Positions 61,078 through 64,000 of a stretch of 64,000 nucleotides of DNA are shown in pieces. Under the pieces are notes generated by a model. The model was not told where the DNA came from and ran no database searches. It was given only the letters and a program-made list of their open reading frames with translations. This DNA is from Ruegeria arenilitoris (GTDB lineage: Bacteria > Pseudomonadota > Alphaproteobacteria > Rhodobacterales > Rhodobacteraceae). Location: assembly GCF_013035315.1 (NCBI RefSeq), contig NZ_WQHP01000004.1, forward strand, positions 248,001 through 312,000, given 5' to 3'. Position 1 is the stretch's first letter. Each line of letters opens with the position of its first letter. The translations under genes were made by a program, and so were the position numbers.

Positions 61078-61935
61078 ATGACCCGCACCCTGCCCACAAT
61101 TGCCAGTTTCTGGTTCGGATCGGACCTGAGCTGGCTCGAGGCGTTGTGCATTCAGTCCTATCTGGATAACGGCCACAGCTTCGTGCTGTACACTGCACAA
61201 GACATACAAAATGTCCCCACCAGAGCCGAGGTGCGATCAGCAGGGGATATATTGTGGCCGCCGCCCTTCGAACTTCGCCCCGATGACCGGTTAGGGGTCG
61301 CGGTGTTTTCCGATGTATTCCGGCTGCGGTTGATGCAGGAAACGCCGTTCATTTGGGTTGATCTGGATGCGTACTGCGTGAAACCTTTCGACTTTTCCGC
61401 ACCGTATGTTTTTGGACGCTTGCCTTCTGGGAACTATCCAAACGGTGTGCTGCGCCTGCCCGAAGCGTCGGAAACGCTGGCTCTTTGGCTCGCATTTGTG
61501 ACCTCAGCCAACCCGACCCAGCCATGGCGTGGCGGTCGGCTGTTTCGCCATAACCGAAGGCGTATCAGAAATGGGGAATCCTGGGGGATTGAAACCCTGC
61601 CCTGGGGCAGCTCAGGGCCCAAGGCATTCGAGTACTTTCTGCGACAGACCGGCGAGGACAGCCATGCGATGGCACCCGACGTTTTCTACCCCCTCGCGAA
61701 AGAGCAGTTGTGGATGCTGCATGCCCCTCAGGTTTCCATCGGTGAAATCGAGCGCGATGGCGTCCATTCGGTCCACGTTTACGGGCATCAGAAAAAGCAG
61801 TTGGCCAGTAACACGGCGGGACTGCCGGTCATGGGTTCGTACCTGCACAGGATATGCGACCGGCACGGGATTGATCCGTCGGCCAATCCGATCTTGCCGG
61901 TGGGCTGGCTGGAACCACAGCCTTCGGCAAACTAG
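61078..61935 (+). CDS. Glycosyltransferase with DxD motif (GT32/sugar-binding-region type)
   Basis: A 285-residue soluble protein. IASFWFGSDLSWLEALCIQS and LDNGHSFVLYT at the start, then FSDVFRLRLMQETPFIWVDLDAYCV, carry the DxD metal-sugar motif (DLD) of GT32-type transferases. It probably adds a sugar to a cell-surface glycan; donor and acceptor are unknown. The start is uncertain: ATG 61078 fits the family, ATG 61024 would add 18 residues, and neither has a good ribosome-binding site. It converges with a second glycosyltransferase and their TAG stops share CTAG. Confidence 0.75.
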   Translation: MTRTLPTIASFWFGSDLSWLEALCIQSYLDNGHSFVLYTAQDIQNVPTRAEVRSAGDILWPPPFELRPDDRLGVAVFSDVFRLRLMQETPFIWVDLDAYCVKPFDFSAPYVFGRLPSGNYPNGVLRLPEASETLALWLAFVTSANPTQPWRGGRLFRHNRRRIRNGESWGIETLPWGSSGPKAFEYFLRQTGEDSHAMAPDVFYPLAKEQLWMLHAPQVSIGEIERDGVHSVHVYGHQKKQLASNTAGLPVMGSYLHRICDRHGIDPSANPILPVGWLEPQPSAN

Positions 61936-62801
61936 GCCGCGTTAATCTGTTCCCGCAGGGTGCGCACGGCGCGCCCCTCAAAGTCGCCAAACTCAGCCGC
62001 CTGCTTTTGCGCAGCCTGCAGATGTGGCAGGCGGTGGGCATAGTCTTCCGGGGAAAGCTTGGTAATCGCCTGCTGAATATCAGCCTCGGTCTCGCACAGG
62101 ATCATGCCGGATGTATCCATGAAATCGCCGATATTCGGACACCCCCAATAGATCGGGACCGTCGAACACAGGATCGCGTCCGTCAGCTTTTCCGAAAAAT
62201 AGTTCCGCTCGCGCACATTCTCGATCACAACGGAGTAGCGATACGGGGCCAACCCGTCGGATTTTCGGTCAAACGGCGTGTAGCCACGCCCCATGATATC
62301 AACGTCGGCCCCCGTTTCGCGCACCCAGTCAATCACCGAATGGCGCAGCTGGTGCCCCTCGAGGTCGCGTTTTGCCGAAGCGATCAGCGAACAGGACTCT
62401 GTTTTTTGAACGTCAAGATCGCGCCAATCCGGCACCATCGTCACGCCATAGGGCAGAAACACCGCGTTCGGGATATTCTGCAATAGAACGTCGTGAAACG
62501 TCAGAACCCGAAAGAACCGCCGCCAAGTATAGCGCAACATCCGATCATGCTTGGCGTGAATAGCCGAGGGTTCGCCCATCATCAGAGATATCTGCGCACG
62601 GGTACCCCGGCGCAGGCGCAGATGGACGGTCGAATTGGGGTACATGATCAGGTGGTCCGTACGGTCCAGATCGCCCAGGGTCTTCCCTAACAGCCGATCC
62701 GGGCAGCCCTCTGGCCAGATTAGCTCGGACAACGGGACCGAGGACAGTTTTGGTCCCAAGCGATGTCCATAAGGCAGAATTGCAATCGCGGGTTCCGTCA
62801 T
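61932..62801 (-). CDS. GT10-like (fucosyltransferase-fold) glycosyltransferase
   Basis: A 289-residue protein. The C-terminal half has the GT10 nucleotide-sugar signature: YSVVIENVRERNYFSEKLTD followed by CSTVPIYWGCPNIGDF, as in alpha-1,3-fucosyltransferases. The N-terminal half (AILPYGHRLGPKLSSVPLSE) is more variable. Donor specificity cannot be read. The ATG at 62801 overlaps the stop of the upstream PhzF-family gene (ATGA), so they are co-translated, which is an odd pairing. Confidence 0.8.
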   Translation of the reverse strand: MTEPAIAILPYGHRLGPKLSSVPLSELIWPEGCPDRLLGKTLGDLDRTDHLIMYPNSTVHLRLRRGTRAQISLMMGEPSAIHAKHDRMLRYTWRRFFRVLTFHDVLLQNIPNAVFLPYGVTMVPDWRDLDVQKTESCSLIASAKRDLEGHQLRHSVIDWVRETGADVDIMGRGYTPFDRKSDGLAPYRYSVVIENVRERNYFSEKLTDAILCSTVPIYWGCPNIGDFMDTSGMILCETEADIQQAITKLSPEDYAHRLPHLQAAQKQAAEFGDFEGRAVRTLREQINAA

Positions 62802-63685
62802 GACGCAGGCCCAGGCAGATCGACCTGGCCGCGCATCAGCACATAGCCCTGCCCCGCCACTTTGATACCTGCCATCGCATCCGCCGGTCCTACGCGGGTC
62901 ACGGTCGCCCAGCCTGGACGCCCCATGTTGTGGCCCTGCTCGGCAACAAAGCTGTCTTTGGGCATGAGCCCATATTTCCAAAGATAGGCTGCCATGGCTC
63001 CTGTCGCGGATCCGGTGAACGGGTCTTCGGGCGGGCTGGGCGGCAGCATCAGCAGGCGCGAGAACGTATCACCTGCACTTGTTGCGCCTTCCAGGGTCAC
63101 AAGGAACGGTTCGGCCATGTCTGACCCGGAATAGCCTGCTTTTGCAGCGACCTCGCGCAGCGGACCTTCGTTCAGCTTGGCCGCCCGCAGCGCGTCGTGA
63201 TCGCGCAGAACGGTGATGCAGAACGGCAGCCCCGTCGAAACGAATTGCGGAGCGGAAATGATCGCGCTTGCTGGAAGGCCGATGGTGCTGGCGACCAGAT
63301 CAGCGGGCACCATTAAACCAAACTGCGGGGCAACCTGCGTCATCTCGATCTCATCCCCGTTGAGCTGGATCGGCACAATCCCGGCCCCGGTTTCAAGCGT
63401 CAGCGCATCGCCCTGAAACAGCCCCCGCGACCGCATGGCTGCGACCGTTGCGATGGTGGGATGTCCGGCAAAGGGAATCTCACGGCTGGCCAGGAAGTAC
63501 CGAACCCGAACATCGGCGACCTCTGACGGACCGGTAAAGGTGCATTCGACCAGTGACGTCTCGCGCACATAGGCCATACAGACGTCTTCGGACAACGCGG
63601 CTCCACCGTGGACCACGGCGCAGCCATTTCCGCCAAATGCGCGGCCGGTGAACGCGTCCACCCAGTCAAAATCAAACCAGCTCAT
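62798..63685 (-). CDS. PhzF-family protein (isomerase/epimerase fold)
   Basis: A 295-residue protein with the two-domain diaminopimelate-epimerase fold. FDWVDAFTGRAFGGNGCAVV at the start, RETSLVECTF with the conserved Glu, REIPFAGHPTIATV and PPEDPFTGSATGAMAAYLW are PhzF hallmarks. PhzF itself isomerises a phenazine precursor, but no phenazine genes are here, so this is one of the many PhzF-like proteins of unknown substrate. ATG 63685 is preferred to one 13 codons upstream. Confidence 0.88.
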   Translation of the reverse strand: MSWFDFDWVDAFTGRAFGGNGCAVVHGGAALSEDVCMAYVRETSLVECTFTGPSEVADVRVRYFLASREIPFAGHPTIATVAAMRSRGLFQGDALTLETGAGIVPIQLNGDEIEMTQVAPQFGLMVPADLVASTIGLPASAIISAPQFVSTGLPFCITVLRDHDALRAAKLNEGPLREVAAKAGYSGSDMAEPFLVTLEGATSAGDTFSRLLMLPPSPPEDPFTGSATGAMAAYLWKYGLMPKDSFVAEQGHNMGRPGWATVTRVGPADAMAGIKVAGQGYVLMRGQVDLPGPAS

Positions 63686-63779
63686 TCTTGATGCCCCTGC
63701 TCTGCGACACGTGTTGGGTCGCATATCTCACCCGTGGGGCGGCGGATGTCACGCGAAAATCACGCGCAGCGGGGCCGTT

Positions 63780-64000
63780 TCAGTGAACGGCCACCGGCGA
63801 GAAATCGTGTTCGCGCGCCAAGACAAAGGCCAGCTTGCGATCGGCAACCAGCGCCAATTGCTGCCCATCCGAGTCGTGCACCGCATAAAGCTGATCCAGA
63901 TCGCCAGCCTGTTCGCGCACTTCGCGCGGCAGATCAGCAACGTCGACAGCCTTCACGTAAACAATACGATCGCCTTCAGTGTTAATCTCAATCGGTGTAT
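63780..64000 (-). CDS. DUF1150 family protein (5' end outside window)
   Basis: The window ends inside this minus-strand gene; 73 C-terminal residues are visible, beginning PIEINTEGDRIVYVKAVDVA and ending LAREHDFSPVAVH before a TGA at 63780-63782. LYAVHDSDGQQLALVADRKL and the ending match DUF1150, a short protein of about 75-85 residues often found beside a small heat-shock (Hsp20) gene in alphaproteobacteria. Function unknown. A 7-bp hairpin (GGCCGTT at 63773 / AACGGCC at 63786) overlaps its stop and may be the terminator. Confidence 0.8.
   Translation of the reverse strand, partial: TPIEINTEGDRIVYVKAVDVADLPREVREQAGDLDQLYAVHDSDGQQLALVADRKLAFVLAREHDFSPVAVH

Overview
The window looks like a chromosomal segment of a marine alphaproteobacterium of the Roseobacter group (Rhodobacteraceae, Ruegeria-like). 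The case rests on the gene families seen together: a complete bhc cluster for the beta-hydroxyaspartate cycle, metal-type KdsA, fused Sat-CysC, DUF1467, DUF6455, DUF1150 and Hint-domain proteins. The DNA is GC-rich with GC-rich third positions, genes are tightly packed, and many neighbours overlap by ATGA. I see no tRNA, rRNA, CRISPR, integrase or intact insertion sequence. Most of the window is core genome; the only clearly decayed stretch is about 38.9-40.0 kb.

Layout, left to right. 0-3.2 kb: the 3' part of putA (proline catabolism) and a rhomboid protease. 3.2-8.6 kb: the IclR-type regulator bhcR, divergent from bhcABCD, which turns two glyoxylate into oxaloacetate; two palindromes in the shared promoter are candidate operators. 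8.6-15.3 kb: suhB, a divergent metR/metF pair, an orphan J-domain protein, a YHS protein, a YghU-type glutathione transferase, an SseB-like protein and an Fe-S uracil-DNA glycosylase-like protein. 15.5-20.1 kb: a polysaccharide export and precursor operon (kpsT-like, kpsE-like, kdsA, phosphohexomutase) without an adjacent permease. 20.2-31 kb: AsmA, rimO, dgkA, several small proteins including a tandem triplet of cysteine-rich DUF6455 genes beside a CDGSH Fe-S protein, an M48 protease lipoprotein, a nitroreductase, mce and a response regulator followed by a 39-residue membrane peptide.

31-38.8 kb: aspS, a CPBP membrane protein, pabC/pabB (p-aminobenzoate) and carB. 38.9-40 kb: a tiny 24-residue lipoprotein and remnants of a VOC and a probable glycosyltransferase gene. 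40-44.6 kb: marR-MFP-RND efflux operon. 44.7-53.6 kb: a KAS III of the PA3286 type, tdk, the operon ybjN-proC-csaA-2-hydroxyacid dehydrogenase, ubiK, and the coupled lgt-midA-pgeF operon. 53.8-55 kb: a 42-residue basic peptide, two hairpins and a Hint-domain protein lacking the usual nucleophile position. 55.2-61 kb: a redox and sulfur block with an Lrp-type regulator, trxB, an orphan RES-domain (toxin-like) gene that carries a strong terminator-like hairpin inside its own coding sequence, a membrane/2Fe-2S/adenylate cyclase fusion, and sat-cysC. 61-64 kb: two convergent glycosyltransferases, a PhzF-family isomerase and the 3' end of a DUF1150 gene.

The most unusual items are the intragenic terminator in the RES gene, the redox-cyclase architecture, the DUF6455 triplet, the candidate BhcR operators, the very small genes and the permease-less capsule operon. 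All functions are read from sequence motifs and family knowledge; nothing was searched against a database.
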